Shown here: positions 34,998-44,192 of the stretch, piece by piece
How the letters are laid out: each line of letters opens with the position of its first letter
How positions within the stretch are numbered: position 1 is the first letter of the stretch
DNA from: Planctomycetota bacterium
Lineage (GTDB): Bacteria; Planctomycetota; Phycisphaerae; UBA1845
DNA: 64,000 bases
NCBI GenBank assembly: GCA_029558835.1
Contig: JAKQDH010000087.1
Coordinates: forward strand, 1-64,000
Direction of reading: 5' to 3'
Translations under genes and position numbers: made by a program
The notes under the pieces: generated by a model
What the model was told of the DNA's origin: nothing
What the model saw: only the letters and a program-made list of their open reading frames with translations
The model's database searches: none

Positions 34998-37940
34998 ATG
35001 CATGTAGCGCGGGCCATTGGCTGCCACGCCCTGGTGCTGTGCACGGCCGTTGCGGCGTTCGCGCAGACGCGGGCGCCCATCGCGGATTCCGTTGAGCTGC
35101 CGATACTCCCGGCGGGCATCTCCGAGTTGCCGCTACGTCTGGGTGGGGCGCTTGCCTACGTATCTCACGAGGACGACGGGGCGCTCGTTGTCCAGATCGT
35201 CGGCGACGCCGTGGTGCGGCTGGGGACGACGCAGGGGTTGGAGCTGCGCAGCCGTGAGGCCGTCGTCTGGATCAGCCGGCGCGACTGGGAGCAACGTACG
35301 TTTCAGCGTGTGGAGGCGTTGCTGTGGCGGGATGCGTCGATCCGTGAGATCGCGGGGACGGTAACCGAGGGTCCTGCCCTGTTCGTGTCCCTGGCGAGCT
35401 TCGGCGAGGTCTCGCTTAACGTGGACGAAGTGGCCTGGGAGTCCGCCCGCGAGTCGCCCGTGTACGAGCAGGGGCAGGCCATTCGGCAGGCCCTCTTGCG
35501 GCAGCTTCCGCGCCGACCGGACGAAGAGGTCGCGTTACGTGTCTACGATGCTTCGGGTCTGACCGAGGCGGGGTCCACCAAGCCGCGACCGGTGATCCAC
35601 TTCAAGGCCGGGGGCGACCTGACGGTCAGCGAACAGGACAGGCGGCGGGTGGCCACGGTGACCGGCGGGGTATACGTGTCACGCGGCATTCCCGGGACGG
35701 GGGAGTACCTTGAGGTCCGGGCGGACTCGGCCGTACTGTTCTTCCGCCCGGGTGACGACCACCCGCCGGAACTAACGAGCCGGCCCGTTTCGGGCGCCGA
35801 AGCGGACCAGGAGGCGGTTGCCGGCGGCGCGCCGCGCCAGCGGCTGCCGCTGGGGGCGGGGGAGGCGCAACTGCGGGAACTGGGTGTGGGCGACGAGCGC
35901 GTGGAGTCCGTGTATCTCGAGGGCGACGTGGTGATGTCGCAGGGCGAGAACATGATCCGGGCGACGCGTCTTTACTACGATTTCCTGCACGACCGGGCGT
36001 TGATCGTCGATGCGATCGTCCGCACGTCGGTGACCGACCGGAAGCTGCCGCTGTACCTGCGGGCGGCCGAGATTCGGCAGCTATCGGCCCAGGAATACGC
36101 GGCCTCGCAGGCGGTGCTGACCACGAGCGAGTTCCACACGCCGCACTACCACGTGGGGGCGGGGCGGGTGGAACTGGTGGACCGCACGGTTGCGGAGCCC
36201 ACGGGCCAGCGCACGGGCATCCGGGCCGGGCGCTTCCGCATCTGGGACAGCACGTTCAACGTGAACGGCGTGCCGCTGATGTACTGGCCGTATGTCTACG
36301 GCGACGTGGACACGAGCGAGACGTCGATCCGCGGGGTGCGGAGCGGGTACAGCGAGGAGTTCGGGCTCGAACTGGAGACGAAGTGGGACCTGTTCAACCT
36401 GTTGGGGCTGGAGCGTCCCAGCGGCTTCGATACCACGCTGAGCCTGGATTACTTCACGCGGCGGGGCCCGGCCGCGGGGATCGACTCGAAGTACACTCAG
36501 GACGATTACTTCGGCCTGCTGCGGAGTTACCTGCTGTGGGACGACGGTGAAGACAGCCTCGGGCGCCAGCGCGAGGACATGACGTATCAGGGGACGCGGG
36601 GGCGGATGCTGTGGCGGCACCGGCAGTACTTCGAGGACGACTGGGAGGTTTCGCTTGAGCTGTCGTACATCTCGGACCGCAATTTCCTGGAGGAGTTTTT
36701 CGAGTCGGAGTTCGACCTGGAGAAGGAGCAGGAGACGCTGCTGTACGTGAAGAAGCAGACCGATCACTGGGCGGTGACGGGCCTGGCGCAGTGGCGGCTG
36801 CTGGATTTCTACACGCAGACGGAGCACATGCCGGAGGTAACGTATCGCTGGCTGGGTGATCCGTTGGCCGACTCGGTGACGTTTTTCAGTGAGAACCGGG
36901 CGGGGATCGTGCGGCTGCGGGGGGCGGACCAGACGTTCTTCGAGTGGTGGCACTACGGAGGGCAGGAATCGTCCGACTCGACCGCCCGGGCCGACAGTCG
37001 CCAGGAGGCGGAATACCCGGTGGACTTAGGTCCGGTGCGGGTGACGCCGTTCCTTTCCGCGCGGGGGACGATGTGGGATGAGACGCGGGCGGACGGAGGC
37101 ACGGCCCGGGCGTTTGCGACGTACGGGTTGCGCGGCAGCATGTACTTCTGGCGGGCGTTTGGGGAGACGAATTCCGAGTTGTTCGACATCCACGGCGTGC
37201 GGCACGTCATCAAGCCGGACGCCACGGTCTGGATGAGCCACACGAACTACGACTCGCACGAACTGTATCCGATCACCAGCGGCGTGGAGACCATCGACGA
37301 GATCGACGGGGGCATGGTCGGCATCCGACAGCGGTGGCAGACGAAGCGCGGCGAGGGCGACAATTACCGCACGGTGGACGTGCTGACGCTGGACGTGGAG
37401 GCGGCCGCGTTCAACGACGGTCCGCGCCGCCTGACACCGATCGGGTACGCTTCACCCACCCGGCCGGAGGAGAGCATCGCTCACAACCACGTGGCGTCGT
37501 CGAGCATCTGGCGGGTCAATGACCGGACGGCCCTGCTCAGCGAGGCGAACTACAACCTCGACGAGAACCGGATGGACCTGTTCAACGTCTCGGTGGCGGT
37601 GGAGCGCCCGCCGCGCCTGGCGTACCTGGTCGGCTATCGCTACATCGGGGCGAAGGACTCGAACCTGCTGGGTTTGGGTGCCAACTACATGCTGACCGAG
37701 AAGCACTCCGTCGCGGTGCGCGAGCTGTTCGACCTGGACCGGGGGCGGACCGCGGAGTTCACCGTGGGGCTGATCCGCAAGCTGCCGCGGTGGTTTGCGG
37801 CCATCAGCTTTGAGCTTGACGACGCGGAGGACGACTTCGGGGTGTCCTTGAGCCTCTGGCCGGAGGGCATGCCGAGCGCCGCGCTGGGCTCCCGCCGCTT
37901 CACCGGGCTGGGGGAGACCACGCGGATGCTGCCGGACTAG
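34998..37940 (+). CDS. lptD: LptD/OstA-like outer-membrane assembly protein
   Basis: 980 residues with a signal peptide (GCHALVLCTAVAAFA). The N-terminal 400 residues contain an OstA-type beta-jellyroll region, clearest at VYLEGDVVMSQGENMIRATR followed by LYYDFLHDRALIVDA. Then the LptD hallmark stretch FRIWDSTFNVNGVPLMYWPY, where the barrel domain begins, and about 550 residues of alternating aromatic/polar strands as in a large beta-barrel. It would insert lipopolysaccharide or a similar amphiphile in the outer membrane. Planctomycete LptDs are divergent; symbol by family. ATG 34998 has no strong ribosome site. Confidence 0.8.
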   Translation: MHVARAIGCHALVLCTAVAAFAQTRAPIADSVELPILPAGISELPLRLGGALAYVSHEDDGALVVQIVGDAVVRLGTTQGLELRSREAVVWISRRDWEQRTFQRVEALLWRDASIREIAGTVTEGPALFVSLASFGEVSLNVDEVAWESARESPVYEQGQAIRQALLRQLPRRPDEEVALRVYDASGLTEAGSTKPRPVIHFKAGGDLTVSEQDRRRVATVTGGVYVSRGIPGTGEYLEVRADSAVLFFRPGDDHPPELTSRPVSGAEADQEAVAGGAPRQRLPLGAGEAQLRELGVGDERVESVYLEGDVVMSQGENMIRATRLYYDFLHDRALIVDAIVRTSVTDRKLPLYLRAAEIRQLSAQEYAASQAVLTTSEFHTPHYHVGAGRVELVDRTVAEPTGQRTGIRAGRFRIWDSTFNVNGVPLMYWPYVYGDVDTSETSIRGVRSGYSEEFGLELETKWDLFNLLGLERPSGFDTTLSLDYFTRRGPAAGIDSKYTQDDYFGLLRSYLLWDDGEDSLGRQREDMTYQGTRGRMLWRHRQYFEDDWEVSLELSYISDRNFLEEFFESEFDLEKEQETLLYVKKQTDHWAVTGLAQWRLLDFYTQTEHMPEVTYRWLGDPLADSVTFFSENRAGIVRLRGADQTFFEWWHYGGQESSDSTARADSRQEAEYPVDLGPVRVTPFLSARGTMWDETRADGGTARAFATYGLRGSMYFWRAFGETNSELFDIHGVRHVIKPDATVWMSHTNYDSHELYPITSGVETIDEIDGGMVGIRQRWQTKRGEGDNYRTVDVLTLDVEAAAFNDGPRRLTPIGYASPTRPEESIAHNHVASSSIWRVNDRTALLSEANYNLDENRMDLFNVSVAVERPPRLAYLVGYRYIGAKDSNLLGLGANYMLTEKHSVAVRELFDLDRGRTAEFTVGLIRKLPRWFAAISFELDDAEDDFGVSLSLWPEGMPSAALGSRRFTGLGETTRMLPD

Positions 37941-38405
37941 ACCCGGGTTGATGGGCGCGCGGGACTCGCGTGGGCATTCGGCGGCTCGCTCACGGTCGCG
38001 GTTCGGATCAGTCGCGCGGAGTCCAGGCGGCGACAAGCAGGCGTTCTGCCCGTCACGTACCGTCCGCAGGCCGAGGCTGACGATCCACAACATCTACCAC
38101 CTCATGTAGCACTCTCGGCATCGGCGCTGCGGGCCCGTGCGGCCGCGCGGGGTGCCCATGACGCTCGGCGTCAAGGGGAGCAGGTCTGCGGCTCAAATGG
38201 GGGCGCGGAATCGCGCACGCTTACGCAGTGCGGTTGCGGGGCTTTCCGGGTGCCCTTTCTGGGACGTTTGCCCGCCTCCTGGAAGAAAGATGGGGGAGTC
38301 GCGCGCAAAAAGAGTGTTGCGCGTGTCCTATATGAGGTGAGCGAGCGGGGACTGCCAGCGTGGCGGACCGGAACGGCTCGCTTGGCGTCAACCCCCAGAC
38401 GCGAA
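37941..38405. other. Gene-poor interval
   Basis: No clear gene. The frame of the next small gene is open back to GTG 38250, so its true start may lie inside this stretch (for example before KKSVARVLYEVSERG). No terminator is obvious after the lptD-like gene. Confidence 0.4.
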
Positions 38406-38675
38406 ATGGCAGTAGAAATGTACTGGGATGATTCGATACTCCGCCAGAACGAGGGTCGGCCGGTGCGGCTGGGAACGGGGCACATCACCCTGAGGTACCG
38501 GCTGGAGGGTCACGACCGCGTGCGGGCGACGTTTTTCCTTCGGGACGCCGGGCGGGTGCGAGTCTGCGGGTACGACCTGGGGGACGCGGAGCTACTGCTG
38601 AGAGTGCTGAATGCCCATGCAGCAGGAGTGGGGCTGGAGCCCCGCCCGCGGCGTGGTGAGAGCGAGCTTAACTAG
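38406..38675 (+). CDS. Small hypothetical protein
   Basis: 89 residues from ATG 38406 (MAVEMYWDDSILRQNEG), or up to 141 if translation begins at GTG 38250. Contains an alternating strand pattern (LGTGHITLRYRLEGHDRVRA, TFFLRDAGRVRVCGYDLG) and a C-terminal helix (DAELLLRVLNAHAAG). No family recognised; neither start has a good ribosome site. A strong hairpin lies 80 nt after the stop, which supports a real transcription unit. Confidence 0.5.
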   Translation: MAVEMYWDDSILRQNEGRPVRLGTGHITLRYRLEGHDRVRATFFLRDAGRVRVCGYDLGDAELLLRVLNAHAAGVGLEPRPRRGESELN

Positions 38676-38756
38676 GAGTCACACGGGTTCGCCCGAACTT
38701 AAGGTGGTTTGAGCCCTTTTAAGGACACGGATCCAACACGCCTCTTCCCTCTCCAG

Positions 38757-38792
38757 CGGACACCGGGTGTGTGCACACGCACCCGGTGTCCG
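38757..38792. terminator. Strong 16-bp hairpin
   Basis: CGGACACCGGGTGTGT (38757-38772) pairs with GCACGCACCCGGTGTCCG-type arm (38777-38792), one wobble, loop GCAC, followed by TTCTATT. Likely terminator after the small gene. The rest of 38676-39086 shows no gene; a short palindrome CTACGTCGGCCGCGGGGGGC (38999 onward) recurs at 52862. Confidence 0.55.
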
Positions 38793-39105
38793 TTCTATTC
38801 GGGCCCGTCGAAGGCAGGATGAACCGGAGGTTCGGAACCAACGTGGCGGAGGAGACGCAGCCTCCGCCCCCCAAAGCCAGACGCGGGTGGGGGGCGGCAG
38901 CCTGTTGAAGCACGTCCCGGCCGGATGGGGAGCCCCGCAGGGTCGCAAAGAGCGGTCGGGCCGCAGTTGGTCCCTTGAGAGCTGGCGTCTTGGAGGTCCT
39001 CTACGTCGGCCGCGGGGGGCCGACGCCGGTTCCAGGGACTCCGGGGCACCCGTGGCGCGCTCCTTGCAGCGGTAGGGGGGAAGCGTGGCGAGCGGCTCAA
39101 CCGCG

Positions 39106-39114
39106 TGCTAGAAT
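39106..39114 (+). promoter_or_regulatory. Extended -10 promoter for gatE
   Basis: TG-C-TAGAAT with the -10 hexamer at 39109-39114 and only a weak -35 (TGGCGA, near 39087). It lies 36 nt before the ATG of gatE. Confidence 0.45.
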
Positions 39115-39150
39115 CGCCGTTTCGCTTTGGCATACGGGAGAGACAGCAAC

Positions 39151-41130
39151 ATGGGGGTTGTGTTCAAGCCGTTCGAGTCGATGACGCCGGAGGATTATGC
39201 GGCGTTGGGGCTGCGATCCGGGCTGGAGATTCACCAGCAGCTTCGGACGCGGCGGAAGCTGTTCTGTCGGTGCCCGGCCGGGCGGTACAGCGGGGAGTAT
39301 GACGCGGAAATCCTGCGACACATGCGGCCGACCCTGTCGGAAATGGGGGAATACGACGGGACGGCCCTGATGGAGAAGAAGACCCGCAAGAACATCTACT
39401 ATCGCATTCACCACGACACGGTGTGCACGTACGAGTTCGACGATACGCCGCCGTTCTTCGTCGACGAGGAAGCGCTGGACATTGCGCTGGAGATCGCGCT
39501 GCTGCTGCGTCTGAACATGGTGAGCGAGCTGCACATCGCGCGGAAGCAGTACCTGGACGGGTCGATCCCGACGGGGTTTCAACGGACGACGATCGTGGGG
39601 GTGGACGGCTGGATACCGTACCAGGACCGCAAGATTCGCATCATCCAGCTCGGGCTGGAGGAGGACGCGTGCCGGGAGGTTTCGGACGTGGGGCACGACC
39701 GGGTGTACCTGACCGACCGGCTGGGGATGCCGCTGGTGGAGACGGTGACGTACCCGGACATGCGGACGCCGCAGGAGGTGGCGGAGGTCGCGCAGGTCCT
39801 GCGGCGGCTGACGCGTTCGACGGGCAGGGTGCGGACGGGGTACGGGGCGGCGCGAGAGGACGTGAACGTCAGCATCACGGGGGGTACGCGGATCGAGATC
39901 AAGGGGGTGCCGCAGATCTGGCGGATTCCGCGGCTGGTGTACAACGAGGCGCGGCGGCAGTACTCGCTGCTGGCGTTGCGGGAGGAGTTGAAGGGGCGCG
40001 GCATCACGCCGGAGACTCTCCAGGCAACGCACCAGGACGTGACGCGGGTAGTTGCCAAGGTGCGTTACGAGCCGATTCAGCAGGCGCTGGCGGCCGGGCA
40101 GCGCGTGCGCTGCACGGTGCTGAAGGGTTGCGCGGGGCTGCTGGGCTGGGAGACGCAGGAACATACCTCGTTTGTCAAGGAGCTGTCGGACCGGGTGCGG
40201 GTGATCGCGTGCCTGACGCGGCTGCCGAACATCGTGCATTCGGACTCGGCGACGGAGGCGCTGGCGGCGCGGGACTGGCAGATGCTGCGCAAGCGGACGC
40301 AGGCGGAGCCGAACGACGCGCTGGTGCTGGTGTGGGGGAGCGAGGCGGACGCGCATTGTGCGTGCGAGGAGATCATTCTGCGGGTGCGGGAGGCAACCCA
40401 GGGGATTCCGAGCGACACGCGGCAGGCGCTGGAGGACGGCACCAACGGTTTCGAGCGGGTGCTGCCGGGTGCCCAGCGGATGTATCCGGACACGGACCTG
40501 CCGCCCATGGCGGTGCCGGAGGAGCGAGTGGAGCGCGTGCGGCGGCAGCTTCCGCCGTTTGTCTGGGACACGGAGGCCGCGCTGCGGCGGCTGGGGTTGC
40601 CGGAGGACGTGGTGATCCCGCTGTGTCTGTCGCCACGGCGGAAGCTGTTTGATCGGCTGGTGAACGAATTGAAGACCGACCCGGTGCTGGCGGGCGTGGT
40701 GCTGATCCAGCGGTTCAAAGCGTGGCGGCGGGCGGGGCTGCGGCCGGAACGGCTCGGCGATGAGGAAGTGTACGAGGTGTTCAAGGCGTATCGGGAGGGG
40801 CGTCTCGGGCGTCAGGGTATCGTGTGGGTCCTCGCCCGGATGTTGCAGGCGCCGGAGACGGATGCGGACGCGGCGGGCCGCAGCGCGCACGCCCTGGCGG
40901 ACCTGCCCTCGGAGCCGGTGGGAGCCAAGGAGGTGCGCGCGCGGGTCGAGGCGGCCGTGGCGGCGGTGGGGACGGCTCCGTTTGCCTCGCGGGCCCGGCA
41001 GCACCGGTATCTGATGGGTCGGTTGATGCGTGGGTTCGGGGGGGCGGTGAACGGGATGGAGCTGGCTCGAGTGCTGGAGGAGCACTTGGAGCGGGCGACG
41101 GCGCTGGAAGGGCAGGCCCGGGCGAGGTGA
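39151..41130 (+). CDS. gatE: Archaeal-type Glu-tRNA(Gln) amidotransferase subunit E
   Basis: 659 residues from ATG 39151 (GGGAG 11 nt upstream). Strong GatE signature: GLRSGLEIHQQLRTRRKLFC with following CRCP, then ARKQYLDGSIPTGFQRT and GGTRIEIKGVPQIWRIPRLV. The middle (TVLKGCAGLLGWETQEHTSF) matches the AspRS-like insertion that separates GatE from bacterial GatB, and the end is the helical/YqeY-like tRNA-binding tail (RYLMGRLMRGFGGAVNGMEL). GatE activates the glutamyl group on tRNA(Gln) with ATP and receives ammonia from GatD, encoded 350 bp downstream. GatDE is the archaeal enzyme; bacteria normally use GatCAB or GlnRS, so this is an unusual find. Confidence 0.93.
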   Translation: MGVVFKPFESMTPEDYAALGLRSGLEIHQQLRTRRKLFCRCPAGRYSGEYDAEILRHMRPTLSEMGEYDGTALMEKKTRKNIYYRIHHDTVCTYEFDDTPPFFVDEEALDIALEIALLLRLNMVSELHIARKQYLDGSIPTGFQRTTIVGVDGWIPYQDRKIRIIQLGLEEDACREVSDVGHDRVYLTDRLGMPLVETVTYPDMRTPQEVAEVAQVLRRLTRSTGRVRTGYGAAREDVNVSITGGTRIEIKGVPQIWRIPRLVYNEARRQYSLLALREELKGRGITPETLQATHQDVTRVVAKVRYEPIQQALAAGQRVRCTVLKGCAGLLGWETQEHTSFVKELSDRVRVIACLTRLPNIVHSDSATEALAARDWQMLRKRTQAEPNDALVLVWGSEADAHCACEEIILRVREATQGIPSDTRQALEDGTNGFERVLPGAQRMYPDTDLPPMAVPEERVERVRRQLPPFVWDTEAALRRLGLPEDVVIPLCLSPRRKLFDRLVNELKTDPVLAGVVLIQRFKAWRRAGLRPERLGDEEVYEVFKAYREGRLGRQGIVWVLARMLQAPETDADAAGRSAHALADLPSEPVGAKEVRARVEAAVAAVGTAPFASRARQHRYLMGRLMRGFGGAVNGMELARVLEEHLERATALEGQARAR

Positions 41131-41245
41131 GTCCGGGTGCGGACCCCGGGGCAGACTTGCCCCGGAGCGGGGTGGCGACGGGGCGCAGGGGCGCTGAGGC
41201 TGGAGGCGCTGAGAGTAGGCGTGGCTGGTGGATGCAGGGGCGGGG

Positions 41246-41385
41246 TACGTGTTTAGCGTCCTCGGCGTGTTGGGTGTCCTGCTTTCCCGCGACCGCGGTC
41301 ACGGGTAAGCATGCCTCTGCGGACGCGGGACATGCCCACCCCCGCCTGCGGCGGGTGAGGGCATGGCACCCACGCTAAACAGGTA
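41246..41385. repeat. Palindromic MITE-like element, copy D
   Basis: Ends TACGTGTTTAGCGT (41246-41259) and ACGCTAAACAGGTA (41372-41385), 140 bp, between gatE and gatD. Just after it two short repeats of CGGGCGGGACGCCCG / CGGGCCGGACGCCCG type occur (41388-41455). Confidence 0.8.
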
Positions 41386-41480
41386 CCGGGCGGGACGCCC
41401 GAGCCACGGGATTGTGCGGCAGACACGGGCCGGACGCCCGTGCCACCCGTTGGGCGGGTGTGGTACGACGTGCGGGGAAG

Positions 41481-42875
41481 ATGATGGCGACGGGAAACGA
41501 TCGGTTTAAGGGTTATCGCGGGGTGGGGAAGGCGGTCCTGGAGCGCTTCGACGTCGGGGTGTGGAGCGACGTGCAGATCGAATCGACGAAGGGCAGTTTT
41601 CGCGGGCTGATCCTGCCGCGCTCGGAGACGAGCGACGATCAACACATCGTGCTGAAACTGGCCAGCGGCTACAACGTCGGGCTGGCGGCGCAGTCGATCA
41701 CGAGCATGACGGAGCGTGGGCGGCGGGAGGCCAATTACCGGATTCCGGAGAAGGAGTTTCCGCGCGACGCGAAGAAGCCGAACGTCATCCTGCTGGGGAC
41801 GGGGGGCACGATCGCCAGCCGGCTTGATTACCGCACGGGGGCGGTGATCCCGGCGTTCTCCCCGGGCGAGCTTTACGGGTCGGTGCCGGAATTGGCGGAG
41901 ATCTGCAACCTGCGTACCGAGAAGCTGTTCGGGGTTTTCAGCGAGAACATGGGGCCGGTGCAGTACATTGCGCTGGCCAAGAGGATCGGTGAGGCGATTG
42001 CCGAGGGCGTGGACGGCGTGGTGATCGGGCACGGCACGGACACGATGCACCACACGGCGGCCATCCTGAGCTTCATGGTGCAGGATTCGCCGGTGCCGAT
42101 CGTGATGGTGGGTTCGCAACGGTCGTCGGACCGCCCGTCATCGGATGCCGCGATCAATCTGTGCAGTGCGGTGAAGGCCGCGGCGGAAGGCGAGATCGCC
42201 GAGGTCATGGTGTGCATGTTCGGGCCGACGTCGGACCAGTACTGCCTGCTGCACCGCGGCACGCGGGTGCGGAAGATGCACTCCAGCTACCGTTCCACGT
42301 TCCGCACGATCGGGGACGTGCCGCTGGCGATGATCAGCCGCGAGCACATCACTCCCTTGCGGCACGATTACCGCCGGCGACGCAGCGACCGACACGTGAA
42401 GGTGAACACGGCTTTCGAGGAGAAGGTGACGATCCTGTACTACTACCCGAACATGCACCCGGACCTCGTGGACGCCATCGTGGAGAAGGGCTACCGGGGG
42501 ATCATCATCGCGGGCACGGGGCTGGGGCACCTGAACCGCCCGCTGTACCCGGCGATCGAGCGGGCGGCCAAGAAGGGCGTGCACATGTACATGACCGTGC
42601 AGACGCTCTGGGGGTATGTACAGATGTACGTGTACGAGACGGGGCGGGAGATCATGGGGCTCGGGGTGGTGCCGGCGGCCAACATGCTGCCGGAGGTCGC
42701 CTACGTGAAGCTCTGCTGGGCCCTCGGGCAGACGGACGACCCCGAGGAAGTCAAGCGGATCATGCTCACCCCGGTCTGCGACGAGATTACCGAGCGTGAG
42801 CCGTACAACGGCTATCTCATCTACCAGGGTGCCATTCCCGAGGTGCAGGACTTCCTGCGCAAGATCAAGCGGTAA
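41481..42875 (+). CDS. gatD: Archaeal-type Glu-tRNA(Gln) amidotransferase subunit D
   Basis: 464 residues; ATG 41481 or the adjacent ATG 41484, both after GGGGAAG. N-terminal Tudor-like domain (about 20-85), then an L-asparaginase-type glutaminase: VILLGTGGTIASRLDYRTGA holds the first catalytic Thr, GHGTDTMHHTA the second Thr and Asp, and DQYCLLHRGTRVRKMHSSYR is a GatD-specific block. It releases ammonia from Gln or Asn for GatE. Length and motif order match archaeal GatD. The gene pair order is gatE then gatD with a repeat element between them, so they may be transcribed separately. Confidence 0.95.
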   Translation: MMATGNDRFKGYRGVGKAVLERFDVGVWSDVQIESTKGSFRGLILPRSETSDDQHIVLKLASGYNVGLAAQSITSMTERGRREANYRIPEKEFPRDAKKPNVILLGTGGTIASRLDYRTGAVIPAFSPGELYGSVPELAEICNLRTEKLFGVFSENMGPVQYIALAKRIGEAIAEGVDGVVIGHGTDTMHHTAAILSFMVQDSPVPIVMVGSQRSSDRPSSDAAINLCSAVKAAAEGEIAEVMVCMFGPTSDQYCLLHRGTRVRKMHSSYRSTFRTIGDVPLAMISREHITPLRHDYRRRRSDRHVKVNTAFEEKVTILYYYPNMHPDLVDAIVEKGYRGIIIAGTGLGHLNRPLYPAIERAAKKGVHMYMTVQTLWGYVQMYVYETGREIMGLGVVPAANMLPEVAYVKLCWALGQTDDPEEVKRIMLTPVCDEITEREPYNGYLIYQGAIPEVQDFLRKIKR

Positions 42876-42980
42876 GCCGGCAGGGGAGGCATGCCGCCAC
42901 GTCCGCGGGCACGCGCTGAGCAGGACCAGGCAAACCGGAAACGGGGAGGGTGACATGCGCCGTCCGCCTGCCGGCCGGTG

Positions 42981-43121
42981 TACGTGTTTAGCGTGGGTGC
43001 CATGCCCTCACCCGCCGCAGGCGGGGGTGGGCAGGTGCTGCGGCAGGCAGAGGCATGCTTACCCGCGACCGAGGTCGCGGGAAAGCATGGCACCCACAAC
43101 GCCAAAGACGCTGAACACGTA
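42981..43121. repeat. Palindromic MITE-like element, copy E (inverted)
   Basis: Ends TACGTGTTTAGCGT (42981-42994) and ACGCTGAACACGTA (43108-43121). Internal order is reversed compared with copies A-D, so this copy has the opposite orientation. It lies in the convergent gap after gatD. Confidence 0.8.
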
Positions 43122-43172
43122 CCGGCGGGTAGGCCGGCATGCTGTTCCAGCAGACGCCGGTGGGAGGGAAAG

Positions 43173-43202
43173 CATGGCGGCGCTGCGCTTGGCCATGCCA
43201 CC
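43173..43202. repeat. CATGGCCAAGCGC-type palindrome
   Basis: GCATGGCGGCGCTGCGCTTG and GCCATGCC. Same unit inverted at 52672-52695 and, altered, at 58575-58611. Confidence 0.5.
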
Positions 43203-43212
43203 CGGGTCTTGG

Positions 43213-43351
43213 TGTCGGGTTCCCTATGGGGTGCGGCTGTTTGGCGCGAGCATTTCGTGGGGAGGACGCCCACCCTGGCCTCGCTGTCGGGTTTCCTATG
43301 GCGTGGAGCTACTTAGAGCGAGCGCTCCGTGGGGCGTACGCCCACGGGCGG
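43213..43351. repeat. Imperfect tandem duplication covering a gene 3' end
   Basis: Unit 1 (43213-43278) and unit 2 (43285-43351) share TGTCGGGTT(T/C)CCTATGG, GCGAGC and CGTGGGG...ACGCCCAC. Unit 2 contains the stop and the last codons (GPPVGVRPTERSL) of the minus-strand gene, so the gene's end was copied downstream or derives from a repeat. Confidence 0.5.
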
Positions 43352-44077
43352 GCCGAGGATTTCGGCCAGGGCGACGGCACGGCGCAGGCTGGAGTGATCC
43401 AGTCGGGCGACCTGCCGGGCGACCACGGCCGGGGGCTTCGGCGGGGCGACGGCGGCGGCGAGGACCGGGGTGTCGGCCACGGGCGACGGCATGGGCCCGG
43501 CATGTGACTCGCTGACCCCTGGTTGAGCCACGGGAGTGGGCGGAGCCTGGGGGCGGGGGCGACGGCGCGGTGCGGGCGGTCGGGCCGGGGGCGGTGCGGG
43601 TTCCTTTCGCACCCGCCGGACGACCACACCGCGCGAGGTGCGTTCGATGAGGATGCTGTCCTGAGGGGGCTCAGCGGGGGTCGCAGGACTGGCCGTCGGT
43701 GGCGCGATCGGACGGCCCTGTCCGCTCGGCGCGGCAAGCTGGCCCGGCAGGGGCCGGCTGGGCGGGGCCGGCGCGCCGAACGGAGGTGCCGCGGGAGGTG
43801 GCGCAGGCGTGAAGGTCGGCGGGGGCGGACTCGCGCGGGTTGGGGGGGCGTCGGGGAGCGGCTGGGCTACGCGGCGGCTGGGTGCCGGCGGGCGCAGACG
43901 CCGCCCGGCGGGAGGGGTGACCTCTTCGGAACCGGCTTCCGGTTGCCCCTCGTGTCGTTCGCGCAGCCATTTGCCGAGCGAATTGAGCGCGGGCAGTACG
44001 AGGAAGAGCAGCAGGTAGAGCAGGTTTCCCCACCCGTTGGATTCCGGTTGAGCCAGGATGAAGTCTACGGTGGTCAT
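43313..44077 (-). CDS. Pro-rich membrane-anchored protein of the FloA operon
   Basis: 254 residues. One N-terminal transmembrane helix (WGNLLYLLLFLVLPALNSLG), a long Pro/Ala-rich linker (about 50-210) likely disordered, and a short conserved-looking end (SSLRRAVALAEILGPPVGVR). No catalytic domain. It is the last gene of a minus-strand series NfeD1b-NfeD-FloA, 115 nt after floA, and may be a flotillin-associated scaffold; this is inferred from position. Its 3' end lies in a tandem duplication. Confidence 0.75.
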   Translation of the reverse strand: MTTVDFILAQPESNGWGNLLYLLLFLVLPALNSLGKWLRERHEGQPEAGSEEVTPPAGRRLRPPAPSRRVAQPLPDAPPTRASPPPPTFTPAPPPAAPPFGAPAPPSRPLPGQLAAPSGQGRPIAPPTASPATPAEPPQDSILIERTSRGVVVRRVRKEPAPPPARPPAPRRRPRPQAPPTPVAQPGVSESHAGPMPSPVADTPVLAAAVAPPKPPAVVARQVARLDHSSLRRAVALAEILGPPVGVRPTERSL

Positions 44078-44111
44078 CGGGCGTCATCCGCGCGCCGTTA
44101 ATTGTCAAAGC

Positions 44112-44185
44112 GGCGGGCGGAGCCCGCCCTACGGTGGTGGGCGGTGCCCACCCTACTTGTGTCTCTTGCCTCTTGCCGCTTGCCT
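44112..44185. repeat. Short palindromes plus heptamer repeat
   Basis: GGCGGGCGGAGCCCGCC (44112-44128) and GGTGGGCGGTGCCCACC (44136-44152) are tandem related palindromes; then three 7-bp units CTTGCCT, CTTGCCG, CTTGCCT (44165-44185) just after the floA stop. Confidence 0.55.
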
Positions 44186-44192
44186 TCCTCCA

